Assembly (NCBI GenBank): GCA_017745075.1
Contig: JAGIAD010000012.1
Span: 45,941-109,940 of the forward strand
DNA from: Sphingobacteriaceae bacterium
Lineage (GTDB): Bacteria > Bacteroidota > Bacteroidia > Sphingobacteriales > Sphingobacteriaceae
Length of the DNA stretch: 64,000 nt
Reading direction: 5' to 3'
Shown here piece after piece: positions 42,402-51,068 of this stretch. The notes below the pieces were generated by a model that saw only the letters and a list, made by a program, of their open reading frames with translations, was not told the DNA's origin and searched no databases. Every line of letters starts with the position of its first letter. Within the stretch, counting starts at the first letter, position 1. The position numbers and the translations under genes were made by a program.

Positions 42402-43091
42402 TTAAGGTACAAATAACTTATAAATCAGGTAGCAAATAATTGTACCCACCGCTGCGATGATGAATCCGCTCAAGCGTTTCTTTTTGATGAAACAGATGAG
42501 AATAATACCAGAAATGGATACTAATGTCATCAGCACTGCTGAAATATCAATAATCCATGACCACGCTTTGCCAGAATCCCTTCCTTTGTGCAAATCATTA
42601 ATCACGGCCACAGCGCCAAACCTGGTTATGCTTAATTCATATTTACCGGTTTCGCGGTCTATAAAGGAATCGGCCAGATAGCCAGGTCCGTTAAAGGTTA
42701 AGCTGAGTTCCCTGTCGTCTATCCTGAAATCGCTCAATGCGCCTTTAACCCCATGTTTGTTCCTAAAAAACTCAACAATTTGCAACTTGTTGAGTTTATT
42801 GGTATCGGGTTGGTTTACCCATTTTAAGTTTACCGATCCCGAATCTTTAGTAACGAGCTCCTTACCAGAAGTAAACCAATCTGCATGATTTAAGGTTAAG
42901 CCCGATACGGCAAAGAACAGCAGGATTGTAAAGCTGACCATTGATAAATAAATGTGCAGCCAGCGCGATAAACCGGCTAAACGCTTTTTACCCTTGCCTT
43001 TTTTGCTATCTTTTTTAACCTGTTTTTTTCCCAGGCCTGCAGGCGCAGGGACGATGTTATTTTTTTGAGGTTCCGATTTTTCTGTAGTCAA
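42402..43091 (-). CDS. PepSY-associated membrane protein
   Basis: A 229-residue protein with a Lys-rich start (residues 1-45), then a PepSY-TM-like first span ('WLHIYLSMVSFTILLFFAVSGLTLNHADWF'), a periplasmic PepSY-type domain with 'DRETGKYELSITRFGAVAVINDLHKG', and two C-terminal spans. The HIYLS and GLTLNH histidines suggest heme- or metal-ligand positions. The first 35 bp overlap the end of the ApbE-DUF2271 gene upstream, so the pair is translationally coupled and may form a flavin-using electron transfer unit. Confidence 0.85.
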   Translation of the reverse strand: MTTEKSEPQKNNIVPAPAGLGKKQVKKDSKKGKGKKRLAGLSRWLHIYLSMVSFTILLFFAVSGLTLNHADWFTSGKELVTKDSGSVNLKWVNQPDTNKLNKLQIVEFFRNKHGVKGALSDFRIDDRELSLTFNGPGYLADSFIDRETGKYELSITRFGAVAVINDLHKGRDSGKAWSWIIDISAVLMTLVSISGIILICFIKKKRLSGFIIAAVGTIICYLIYKLFVP

Positions 43092-44589
43092 GGGATGCTG
43101 ATGCTAATTCTGTATTTGGTGTTAATTCTACCTTTTGTGCCGAGCCTGTAAATTTCATTTCCTTGGCAATCACCTGGTAAGTTCCGTGCTCACGGGCAAC
43201 TTCGATAAAAACAGTGTAGTTCCCTGCTTTTACCAATTTACCACTATCATCTTTTCCATCCCATGCCAGGCTATATTTACCGGGACCACGGGTAGCGGAA
43301 CTCGTTGAACTCAATTTTCCTTCGGCTCCTTTTTTAAATTCTTCGCCATTAGCACGGCTCCATGATTTCAGATCGGGCAACCAACGCGGTTTATTATACC
43401 AGATAGCCAGGTTGCGTACCGGAGTTTTTGCCTCATCTTCAATCCACACGGCCACAAACGGGCGACGGACACGTTTACCATCAGTAGATTCTATATTGGC
43501 AATTTCCAAATTCACCACTAACTCGAATTTAGTATTCCAAAGTTTGTCGGCTTTATTTACTTTTTCTAAAGCAGTAACGGGTTTCTTTAATGCAACCTCG
43601 TAGCCGGACCACTCCTTGCTTCTAATTTCTTTTCCGTCTTTAGTAACCAACAAGTATGCGATATCGTGCCTGGTGGCGGTTAAAGCCTCGATCTCGGCAA
43701 TAGAAAGCACATTAAAAGAAGTAGCCAGAGCACCCGCTTCACTGGCGTCAGGGCTAATAACTGTTGCACTGATTATTTCTGAAGCAGGTTTTCCAGTGCG
43801 TGGATCAACAATATGTGAGTACCATTTTCCATTTACGTTAAAACCTCTGCGGTAATTACCGCTGGTTGCCACCGCCATATTAGATACTTTAATTGTGCTA
43901 ATTGCAGCATCGTTTTCGGCATCAGCTTTAGGGTTTGCTATTTCGATAGCCTCAGGCTCATTTCCCTTAATTACCATATCGCCGCCAATATTCACCACCA
44001 CGTTTTCAATCCCTGCACTTTGAGCAGCTTTTTCAGCAGCTTTATTGATGATATAACTTTTTGCAAAAGAATTTAAAGCCAATGGCACACCATCTAAGCG
44101 GGTAACTGTTTGATCGTGCTCATTTAAAAGGTAATGCTTTTGTTTAACCAAGGTAACCGCATGCTGTAATACCGAAGCGGAAGGCAAACGGCCTTCGGAA
44201 GCTGCTTGCTTCCAAATATCGCCTACTAATTTGGCTGAAGCATCAAGAGCGCCATGGGTTAGTCCCTTATAATTTTCGAATTCCTTTAATACCTCAAATA
44301 ATTCTGGTGAAACCTTGGTAGTTTGTTTACCATTACTCATCCATTTACTAAATTCGCTGTTGGTTTTATATGCGCTTAAAATATCATCCAGCCTATCTAT
44401 TTCCTTTAACGCACGTGCTTCGGCTAAATCTGCATCGGCCTGGCTACTGGTTTTAAATTTTAATTCTAGCGATGTACCCAATACATTTTCGTAATTGGAA
44501 ACAAAAGTTCTTAAAGCCTTTTTTGGGCTAACAAATGCTGATGCACTTATAAGCAATATAAAAGCAGCACTGAGGTGTTTAAACTTCAT
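43057..44589 (-). CDS. ApbE-like FAD:protein FMN transferase fused to DUF2271
   Basis: A 510-residue exported fusion. Signal peptide (to about residue 21, then SPKKALRTF); ApbE domain (about 30-335) with 'PLALNSFAKSYIINKAAE', 'VVVNIGGDMVIKG', 'VATSGNYRRGF', 'HIVDPRTGKPASE' and 'SEAGALATSFNV', the conserved flavin- and Mg-binding parts; then DUF2271 (about 345-505: 'FELVVNLEIANI', 'VAVWIEDEAKTPVRNLAIWY', 'SLAWDGKDDSGKLVKAGNYTVFIEVAREHG'). ApbE attaches FMN to target proteins; the DUF2271 part binds the target or anchors it. It overlaps the PepSY gene by 35 bp, a known kind of partner. Confidence 0.92.
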   Translation of the reverse strand: MKFKHLSAAFILLISASAFVSPKKALRTFVSNYENVLGTSLELKFKTSSQADADLAEARALKEIDRLDDILSAYKTNSEFSKWMSNGKQTTKVSPELFEVLKEFENYKGLTHGALDASAKLVGDIWKQAASEGRLPSASVLQHAVTLVKQKHYLLNEHDQTVTRLDGVPLALNSFAKSYIINKAAEKAAQSAGIENVVVNIGGDMVIKGNEPEAIEIANPKADAENDAAISTIKVSNMAVATSGNYRRGFNVNGKWYSHIVDPRTGKPASEIISATVISPDASEAGALATSFNVLSIAEIEALTATRHDIAYLLVTKDGKEIRSKEWSGYEVALKKPVTALEKVNKADKLWNTKFELVVNLEIANIESTDGKRVRRPFVAVWIEDEAKTPVRNLAIWYNKPRWLPDLKSWSRANGEEFKKGAEGKLSSTSSATRGPGKYSLAWDGKDDSGKLVKAGNYTVFIEVAREHGTYQVIAKEMKFTGSAQKVELTPNTELASASLDYRKIGTSKK

Positions 44590-44877
44590 ATTTAATGGAT
44601 ATTTGAGATTTTAAATGCAAAGAAAGCAGTTTATTTGGAACAATTTTAAATAAGCAGAAATATATTTGAAATAATACAAAATTCCCAGCCTAAATTTAGT
44701 ATAGCCAACAGATTAAGATATTGGTTATGGAGTTATTGACGTTAATTTAAGATGATGGTTTAACGGTTGAGGAAAGTTTTTCCTTTACATCAAACTATAA
44801 TCGTACGACTATATAACAGGGCTTTTGGTGCAGGTTTTTATGCCTTAAGCTTTTTTTTCCCTATTTTCGCTTATAAG

Positions 44878-46023
44878 ATGCTTAACATACAATCTAAACT
44901 TCCTGGTGTAAGTACCACCATCTTTTCGGTGATGAGTAAACTTGCTGCAGAACACAATGCCATTAATCTTTCTCAAGGATTTCCTGACTATCCCTGCGAT
45001 CCAAAATTAGTTGAATTGGTAAATAAAGCCATGCAAGATGGTTTTAATCAATATGCGCCTATGCCCGGATCAACATTTTTAAAAGAAACCATTGCAGAGA
45101 AAGTTGAGAAACTGTATAACGTAAAATATAACCCTGAAACAGAAATTACAGTTACCGCAGGCGGAACGCAGGCTATTTTTACTGCATTGGCAGCTATCAT
45201 TAACGCGGGCGATGAAGTTATTATTTTCGAACCTGCTTACGACAGTTATGCACCAACAGTTAAGCTGTTAGGTGGCCTAGTTAAAACTTACGAACTTGCC
45301 CCGCCTACTTATGCCATTGACTGGGATATGGTTAAAAAGCTGTTTACAGTAAAAACCAGGATGATCATCTTAAATACGCCACAAAATCCAACTGGAAGTA
45401 TTTTATCACCAGATGATATGAAATCGCTCATTAAACTCATTACCGGCACCGATATTTTAATCCTGAGCGATGAAGTTTATGAACATCTGATTTATGATGA
45501 ACAAAAGCATCAAAGCGTAATGCGCTATCCTGAATTAAAGGAAAGAAGTTTTATTGTAGCCTCTTTTGGCAAGCTCCTGCATGCTACCGGCTGGAAACTG
45601 GGTTATTGTTTGGCGCCGGAGAAATTAACCAAAGAATTTAGAAAAGTACACCAATTTAATGTTTTCAGCGTTAATAGTCCCATGCAGCAAGCAATTGCCG
45701 ATTATATTAAAGAACCGAAAAATTATTCTGAAATAGGAAGTTTCTTTCAACATAAAAGAGATTACTTCAGAGATCTCCTGGCCGAAAGTCGCTTTAAACT
45801 TCTGCCATGCAAAGGTTCATATTTTCAATGCGCAAGCTACAGCGATATCAGCGATGAAAAGGATACGGATTTTAGCATAAGGTTAATTAAAGAATTTGGA
45901 GTGGCCACTATTCCAGTTTCTGCATTTTACCAGAAAGCAACCGACCATAAAATTATCAGGTTCTGCTTTGCCAAAGAGAATACTACACTTGAATTAGCTG
46001 CCGAGAAATTAAAAAACGTTTAA
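44878..46023 (+). CDS. Methionine aminotransferase (YbdL-like)
   Basis: From the ATG at 44878 the product is 381 residues; the 37 upstream codons seem untranslated. It is a class I aminotransferase of the kynurenine/methionine group: 'AINLSQGFPDYPCDPKLV', 'QYAPMPGSTFLKETIAEKV', 'ITVTAGGTQAIFTAL', 'ILNTPQNPTGSILS', PLP Lys K232 in 'SFGKLLHATGWKLGY'. YbdL-type enzymes transaminate methionine and aromatic amino acids. The omega-amidase gene follows 20 bp later, which supports a methionine-salvage or keto-acid recycling role (KMB amide removal). Confidence 0.93.
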   Translation: MLNIQSKLPGVSTTIFSVMSKLAAEHNAINLSQGFPDYPCDPKLVELVNKAMQDGFNQYAPMPGSTFLKETIAEKVEKLYNVKYNPETEITVTAGGTQAIFTALAAIINAGDEVIIFEPAYDSYAPTVKLLGGLVKTYELAPPTYAIDWDMVKKLFTVKTRMIILNTPQNPTGSILSPDDMKSLIKLITGTDILILSDEVYEHLIYDEQKHQSVMRYPELKERSFIVASFGKLLHATGWKLGYCLAPEKLTKEFRKVHQFNVFSVNSPMQQAIADYIKEPKNYSEIGSFFQHKRDYFRDLLAESRFKLLPCKGSYFQCASYSDISDEKDTDFSIRLIKEFGVATIPVSAFYQKATDHKIIRFCFAKENTTLELAAEKLKNV

Positions 46024-46043
46024 CCAGACTAAACCTATAAACA

Positions 46044-46847
46044 ATGGAAGCACCTGTTTACACCCAAATAGAAAATCTGAAAGTAACCGTTTTTCAGGCT
46101 TATCTTTTTTGGGAAAACATTGAGAAAAACCTTTTAAATCTGGCACTTAGATTATCAATGGGTGTACGGGAGAAAACCGATATTATTATTTTACCCGAGA
46201 TGTTCAATACAGGTTTTAGCATGAATTCTGAAGCCCTGGCCGAAGAAATGGGTGGAAAAACGATGCAATGGATGCAAAAAATGGCTTATCAGTACAACTG
46301 TGTAGTTACCGGAAGCTTAATTATAAAAGAAAACAATCAATATTTTAACCGCCTCATCTGGATGGAACCGGATGGCAAAAACCAGCACTATGATAAACGT
46401 CACCTGTTTGGCATGGGCGATGAAGATCAGCACTTTAGTCCGGGTAAAGAAAAACTGATAGTCGAACTTAAAGGCTGGAAAATCAGACTGGCCATTTGTT
46501 ACGACCTACGTTTTCCGGTTTGGTTGCGTAACGTAGACCAGGAATATGATATCTTACTCCTGGTTGCCAACTGGCCTGATAAACGATCGGCGCATTGGAA
46601 GGCATTAATCCCGGCCAGGGCAATTGAAAACCAGAGTTATGTTATTGCCGTAAACCGCGTTGGGCACGATGGAAACCAGGTTTACCACAGCGGATTATCG
46701 ATGTGTTTAGACCCTTATGGAAACACCGTTTATTACAAACCGGAAGATGAAGATCTGTACACATTCAGCATCAATTATGAAGAGCTGGTTAAAATCAGAA
46801 GACAGTTTCCGTTTTTAAAAGATGCAGACAGGTTTACAATTGTTTAA
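46044..46847 (+). CDS. Omega-amidase (nitrilase-superfamily, YafV-like)
   Basis: A 267-residue nitrilase-fold amidohydrolase with the Glu-Lys-Cys triad E52 (LPEMFNTGF), K118 (YDKRHLF) and C152 (AICYDLRFPVW). The sequence pattern is that of YafV/Nit2, which hydrolyses alpha-ketoglutaramate and alpha-ketomethylthiobutyrate amides. It lies 20 bp after the methionine aminotransferase and is co-transcribed; the pair would make transamination with glutamine or asparagine irreversible. Confidence 0.92.
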   Translation: MEAPVYTQIENLKVTVFQAYLFWENIEKNLLNLALRLSMGVREKTDIIILPEMFNTGFSMNSEALAEEMGGKTMQWMQKMAYQYNCVVTGSLIIKENNQYFNRLIWMEPDGKNQHYDKRHLFGMGDEDQHFSPGKEKLIVELKGWKIRLAICYDLRFPVWLRNVDQEYDILLLVANWPDKRSAHWKALIPARAIENQSYVIAVNRVGHDGNQVYHSGLSMCLDPYGNTVYYKPEDEDLYTFSINYEELVKIRRQFPFLKDADRFTIV

Positions 46848-46962
46848 TTAATGATTAAACCTGTTAAATCAAACTTTCCAAACAATAGTAAAACGATTAA
46901 TTACTATAAAATATCAAATCACAATTTTCAAGAACAATTAACCAGTTAACCAAACTAAACAA

Positions 46963-47997
46963 ATGTTTAACCGCCGTAAATTTATAAAAGCATCTGCCGT
47001 ATCGGCCGGACTGCTGGCTATTGATAAAAGTAGCATTGCTCATGCCATTCCAAAAAAACCGTCAAAAGCGGGGAATTTTCCCATTGTTATTTCTACCTGG
47101 GATTTTGGAATCGCAGCAAATGCTGATGCCTGGAAAGTTTTATCATCTGGCGGACGTGCCTTAGATGCTGTAGAACAGGGTGTTTGGGTACCTGAAGCTG
47201 ATGAACACAATCAATCTGTTGGGTATGGCGGTTTGCCCGACCGCGATGGCCATGTTACCCTCGATGCCTGTATTATGGACGAATTGGGTAATTGTGGCGC
47301 TGTTTTAGCCTTAGAATATATTAAACACCCCATTTCGGTAGCGCGTAAGGTGATGGAAAAAACGCCACATGTAATGCTGGCCGGCGATGGTGCTTTGCAA
47401 TTTGCGTTAGAGCAGGGCTTTAAAAAAGAGAACCTGCTTACTCCTGCCAGCGAAAAAGCATGGAAAGAGTGGCTGAAAACAGCAAAATATGCGCCTGTAA
47501 TGAATATTGAAAATAAACTTTACCAAAAAGCCGCTCCACAAAAACTTCCTGGCAACCAATATAACCACGATACCATCGGGATGTTGGCTATTGATGTTAA
47601 AGGTAATATTTCCGGCGCCTGTACCACCAGCGGAATGGCCTATAAACTACATGGAAGAATTGGCGACAGTCCGATTATTGGGGCTGGCCTTTATGTAGAC
47701 AATGAAGTTGGTGGCGCAACCTCAACTGGTGTGGGCGAAGAGGTGGTGCGGAATGTGGGTTCGTTTTTAGTAGTTGAACTCATGCGCCAGGGTTATACCC
47801 CCGAAAATGCTTGTAAAGAAGCGGTAATGCGTATTATTAAAAAGAAGCCCGAAACTGCCAAGAACATACAGGTAGGATTTTTAGCCATCAACAAAAAAGG
47901 AGAATATGGAGCTTATGCCATTCAACAAGGTTTCAGTTATGCAGTTTGTAATGCAGAAAAACAAGATCTTTTAATTAAAGGTAAAAGTTATTATTAA
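46963..47997 (+). CDS. N4-(beta-N-acetylglucosaminyl)-L-asparaginase (glycosylasparaginase)
   Basis: A 344-residue Ntn hydrolase with an N-terminal Tat-like signal (MFNRRKFIKASAVSAG...). The autoprocessing site is NHD-T204 in 'NQYNHDTIGMLAID': cleavage before Thr204 frees the nucleophile. Other marks: 'GNCGAVLALEYIKHPISVARKVMEKTPHVMLAGDGA', and 'GRIGDSPIIGAGLYVDNEVGGATSTGVGE' (substrate pocket). It cleaves the GlcNAc-Asn bond of N-glycopeptides. It complements the mannosidases and fucosidase at 11-23 kb. Followed after 89 bp by cutC on the same strand. Confidence 0.95.
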   Translation: MFNRRKFIKASAVSAGLLAIDKSSIAHAIPKKPSKAGNFPIVISTWDFGIAANADAWKVLSSGGRALDAVEQGVWVPEADEHNQSVGYGGLPDRDGHVTLDACIMDELGNCGAVLALEYIKHPISVARKVMEKTPHVMLAGDGALQFALEQGFKKENLLTPASEKAWKEWLKTAKYAPVMNIENKLYQKAAPQKLPGNQYNHDTIGMLAIDVKGNISGACTTSGMAYKLHGRIGDSPIIGAGLYVDNEVGGATSTGVGEEVVRNVGSFLVVELMRQGYTPENACKEAVMRIIKKKPETAKNIQVGFLAINKKGEYGAYAIQQGFSYAVCNAEKQDLLIKGKSYY

Positions 47998-48086
47998 CCT
48001 GAATTCAATCGAACCTGGATTATTATATTAATTTTCTTACACAGTAAGGGTCCTTGGAATAAGATAAATCAAAAAAAACTAAAATA

Positions 48087-48845
48087 ATGAGTGAAGAAGC
48101 AATTGCTTGCTTAGAAGTATGTGCCAATTCTTATACATCGGCCCTGGCTGCACAAAATGGTGGTGCGAAAAGAGTCGAGTTTTGCGATAACCTGGCTGAA
48201 GGCGGAACTACGCCCAGTTATGCGCAAATTTCTTTAGCCAAAAAAAATCTATCTATAGAAGTCTGGCCAATTATACGTCCGCGTGGAGGAGATTTTCTAT
48301 ATTCTGATATTGAGTTCGAGCTAATGAAAGAAGATATAAAAATCTGTAAATCATTAAATTGCGAAGGCATAGTTATTGGAATACTTAAAGCAGATGGCAG
48401 CATCGACAAAGAGAGATGCGCTGAACTTATTGAACTGGCCAAACCTATGGATGTAGCCTTCCACAGGGCATTTGACATGAGTAATGATATGGACCAGGCC
48501 CTGGAAGATTTGATCTCGCTCGAAATAAAAAGGGTACTCAGTTCCGGAGGTGCTTCTTCTGCAATTCTTGGGGCAGAAAAATTAGCACAACTCATAAAAA
48601 AATCAAATGGCCGAATTACCATTATGCCTGGCGCGGGGATAAATGAAACCAATATTGAGCAGCTGATAAATAAAACCGGGGCAACACAATTCCATGCCTC
48701 TGCCAAAGAATTTGTAGCCAGTAAAATGACCTTCAGAAACAACGAATCCAAAATGGGCAGTATTGAAGATGAATATCAATATGAACTCACATCAGAAACA
48801 AAGGTTAAAGCTTTGGTTGATTGTATAAATAAGGCTTTTATTTAG
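48087..48845 (+). CDS. cutC: CutC family protein
   Basis: A 252-residue TIM-barrel protein: 'LEVCANSYTSALAAQNGGAKRVEFCDNLAEGGTTPSYAQI', 'VWPIIRPRGGDFLYSDIEFELMKEDI', 'MDVAFHRAFDMSNDMDQALEDLI', and 'IMPGAGINETNIEQLI', all CutC. The family was named for copper homeostasis, but its direct metal role is disputed. It is next to glycosylasparaginase here, an arrangement that recurs in Bacteroidota, so a role in glycan or amino-sugar metabolism is possible. The reaction is unknown. Confidence 0.92.
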   Translation: MSEEAIACLEVCANSYTSALAAQNGGAKRVEFCDNLAEGGTTPSYAQISLAKKNLSIEVWPIIRPRGGDFLYSDIEFELMKEDIKICKSLNCEGIVIGILKADGSIDKERCAELIELAKPMDVAFHRAFDMSNDMDQALEDLISLEIKRVLSSGGASSAILGAEKLAQLIKKSNGRITIMPGAGINETNIEQLINKTGATQFHASAKEFVASKMTFRNNESKMGSIEDEYQYELTSETKVKALVDCINKAFI

Positions 48846-49018
48846 AATGGGGGTAAAATCTGGGGCAAAAATATTTACAGAATTTATGCGATGTTAAAAC
48901 CTGGCAACCCATCAAATATTACCACGTTCATCTGTAATCAACTGTTCTTAAATATTTAACATATAACTTTCATGTTTTTTTATATTTTTGGGCAAAAAAA
49001 TTCAAACAAACAAAAAAC

Positions 49019-49543
49019 ATGAAGAAAATCATCATTTTAATTGCCCTCGTTTCAACTACATTTTTTGCCAAAGCACAAGTAGATGTAATAACAAAGCACA
49101 ATGGAGAAACCATTAAAGGTAAAATCGTAAAGGTTGAAGAATACGATGTTGTATTTAAGTACGACGGAGAAGATTCGGACAATACTTTAGGAAAATACGC
49201 TATTGAAAAAATAGTTTATGGAAAAAGTGGAAGAGTAGAAAATCTTACCGATAAAATTGTGGTTTCTACAGAAGATGACTGGGAAAAAGTAGTTATTTTA
49301 GAGGATAAGGCAGCCGCTACAGGATTGAAAAAGGTTGATGATATTAGAGGTAAAACCGGATTGATTAACTACCATACCGGCAACTCTGGTGATAAAAAAG
49401 CTGAAAAGAAATTAAAAATGGAAGCGGCTAAAATTGGCTGTCCTTTCATTTTAATGACTGAGGATAAGAGTACTGTTGGCTCATCATCTAACCGGTTAGG
49501 TGGTTCGCAAAACATTAAAAAAGGTATTGCATTTAAATACTAA
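49019..49543 (+). CDS. Exported protein of unknown function
   Basis: A 174-residue protein with a signal peptide (MKKIIILIALVSTTFFAKAQ). The mature start 'DVITKHNGETIKGKIVKVEEYDVVFKYDGEDSDNTLGKYAIEKIVYGKSGRVENL' is a pattern seen in many Bacteroidota secreted proteins: a small beta-rich domain sensing a 'GE.I.GKI.KV....V.FK'. The C-terminal half has 'RGKTGLINYHTGNSGDKKAEKKLKMEAAKIGCPFILM', without a recognisable catalytic motif. It is followed by hairpins and a strong terminator. Confidence 0.65.
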   Translation: MKKIIILIALVSTTFFAKAQVDVITKHNGETIKGKIVKVEEYDVVFKYDGEDSDNTLGKYAIEKIVYGKSGRVENLTDKIVVSTEDDWEKVVILEDKAAATGLKKVDDIRGKTGLINYHTGNSGDKKAEKKLKMEAAKIGCPFILMTEDKSTVGSSSNRLGGSQNIKKGIAFKY

Positions 49544-49552
49544 TTATACCAA

Positions 49553-49596
49553 GATGCCATTTATCAAAACGCATATAATTTTTGACAAATGGCATC
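49553..49596. repeat. Inverted repeat after the secreted-protein gene
   Basis: GATGCCATTTATCAAA (49553-49568) pairs with TTTGACAAATGGCATC (49581-49596) with one mismatch. It lies between the stop at 49543 and the terminator at 49627. Confidence 0.6.
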
Positions 49597-49626
49597 CAAT
49601 AAGAAATGAACTTTACAATTATTCAG

Positions 49627-49655
49627 GACGGGAAATATTTTCCCGTCTTTTTTTT
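49627..49655 (+). terminator. Intrinsic terminator
   Basis: A perfect 9-bp stem GACGGGAAA / TTTCCCGTC with a TAT loop, followed by eight T. It ends the transcript of the secreted-protein gene. Confidence 0.85.
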
Positions 49656-49790
49656 GCGTTTTATATTTAAAAACAAAGTATTTCAACCCAATTTAGCATT
49701 AGTATTGCTTACCACAACCATTTGCCCTATTGCTTGGTTGGCTGGTACAGAATCGGGATTAAAAACATGAGATATTATGGTGTTTTACTC

Positions 49791-50183
49791 CTAATCGCCA
49801 CTCCCCGGAATATAATGCAGGCCTGGCGTTAAATAGTGCAGTAAAATTACCCGCGAATAACGGTAATTTATAGGCGATAAAAGTAATACGCCGGTTAAGA
49901 TAAGAGCTACATAATACCAAAGGTTTTCGTAAACCAACGGTAAGCCCAAAATGTATGCAGCTACACCAATGGTAATAATTTCAGCAACGTTCATGGCATA
50001 ACTTACAAACATGGCCACATAGAAAAACCCTGGCTCACGCTCGAATTTTAAGTTACAGTGCGGACAATTAACATTTGTTTTTTGCAACCTGAAAGAATAA
50101 GCACTTCCTGTAAAGATATCACCTTTGCGGCAACGCGGACATTTACACTGTATAAAAGATTGAAATTTTGATAACTCAGCCAT
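49791..50183 (-). CDS. DUF983 membrane protein
   Basis: A 130-residue protein with an N-terminal zinc-ribbon-like Cys set (CKCPRCRKGDIF... NCPHCNLKFE) and three membrane spans (about 53-115), the DUF983 architecture. DUF983 genes often accompany cytochrome oxidase genes; the role is unknown. A TGAT-CTGT-ATCA dyad lies about 55 bp upstream (50234-50245), so it may be controlled by the Crp/Fnr regulator encoded just before it on the same strand. Confidence 0.85.
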   Translation of the reverse strand: MAELSKFQSFIQCKCPRCRKGDIFTGSAYSFRLQKTNVNCPHCNLKFEREPGFFYVAMFVSYAMNVAEIITIGVAAYILGLPLVYENLWYYVALILTGVLLLSPINYRYSRVILLHYLTPGLHYIPGSGD

Positions 50184-50232
50184 AATATTCTGATTTGATA
50201 TACAAAGTTAGGCTTTAATACCCCATTAAATT

Positions 50233-50246
50233 ATGATCTGTATCAT
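50233..50246. promoter_or_regulatory. FNR/CRP-type operator-like site
   Basis: ATGATCTGTATCAT is a 5-4-5 dyad whose core TGAT-nnnn-ATCA equals the FNR-type consensus. It sits in the 76-bp gap between the Crp/Fnr-like gene and the DUF983 gene, centred about 56 bp upstream of the DUF983 ATG. Confidence 0.55.
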
Positions 50247-50259
50247 GTTTATTGAGCAT

Positions 50260-50847
50260 TTATTTCTGCTCTTTGATTATTTTCCCTTTAACGATCTTAA
50301 TCAAACCCTTTTCCGCAAGCATTTTTACTCCGCGGATGACCGTTTCTACCCTGAGGCCGGTCATATCGGCCAGTTCCTGCCTCGTTATTTTTAATTTTTC
50401 GCCTGCAGTAATGTCATTAAGGAGATAATTAATAATTGTTAGTAAGCGATGATCAGCCTTTTCATTCGCTAATTCTTCAAGCATCATCGATTTATAAAAA
50501 AGGCGATGGCTCAAAGTCTGGATAAGGCTCATACTAAAATCAGGGTCATGTTTGATCAGGTTAAAAAAATCTTCCTTATTTACCGCAATCAGCTGTGTAT
50601 CTATATTGGTAATGGTAAAAGCTAAATAAGGCCGGCCTGTTAACAATGCAGGTTCACCAAAATATTGCCCGGTTTTAAAAACCCCTTGAATAAACTCCTT
50701 TCCTTCATCGCTAACGGTAACCATTCTTACCTCACCTGATTTGATAAAATACACATAACGTGGCTGCATACCTGGCTCATAAATAACCGAATCTTTCGGA
50801 TAGCCTTTAACCTTTAAGCCTTTATCAATCAGTTTTTGGATGTTCAT
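50260..50847 (-). CDS. Crp/Fnr-family transcriptional regulator
   Basis: From the ATG at 50847 (MNIQKLIDKGLKVKG) it encodes 195 residues; the longer reading begins inside the dispersed repeat at 50879, so it is rejected. It has a cyclic-nucleotide-binding-like beta barrel (about 10-125: 'YVYFIKSGEVRMV', 'GQYFGEPALLTGRPYLAFTIT') and a winged-helix HTH (about 145-195: 'LKITRQELADMTGLRVETVIRGVKMLAEKGLIKIV'). The Cys set of Fe-S FNR is absent, so it is not an oxygen-sensing FNR; the effector is unknown. Its likely target is the adjacent DUF983 gene. Confidence 0.9.
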   Translation of the reverse strand: MNIQKLIDKGLKVKGYPKDSVIYEPGMQPRYVYFIKSGEVRMVTVSDEGKEFIQGVFKTGQYFGEPALLTGRPYLAFTITNIDTQLIAVNKEDFFNLIKHDPDFSMSLIQTLSHRLFYKSMMLEELANEKADHRLLTIINYLLNDITAGEKLKITRQELADMTGLRVETVIRGVKMLAEKGLIKIVKGKIIKEQK

Positions 50848-50878
50848 CGTTGTTATTTCATTACCATTAACAGATATC

Positions 50879-50977
50879 GTCATTGCGAGGAGGAACGACG
50901 AAGCAATCTTATTCCCTAAGTTAAATCGGTCGTTGTAAGATTGCTTCGTCGGCCGAAATAGCCTTCTTGCAATGACG
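50879..50977. repeat. Dispersed hairpin repeat (ATTGCGAG...CGACGAAGCAATC type)
   Basis: The left arm CGTCATTGCGAGGAGGAACG... (50879-50912) pairs with a right arm starting TAAGATTGCTTCGTCGG and ending CAATGACG (50936-50977), with a 23-nt centre. A second copy is at 63863-63978. This is a characteristic intergenic repeat of this genome group. Confidence 0.85.
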
Positions 50978-51068
50978 ATTTTTCGAGGAGCTACATCCCG
51001 TTAAATTCCCCTGTCACTCATATTAATTTTATAATATACATTATCTTAATCTTATTTATTTGCTAAGG

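Noticed and set aside
50848..50883. Upstream start for the Crp/Fnr regulator
   Set aside because: The upstream ATG lies within the dispersed hairpin repeat at 50879; the internal ATG at 50847 gives the usual family N-terminus.
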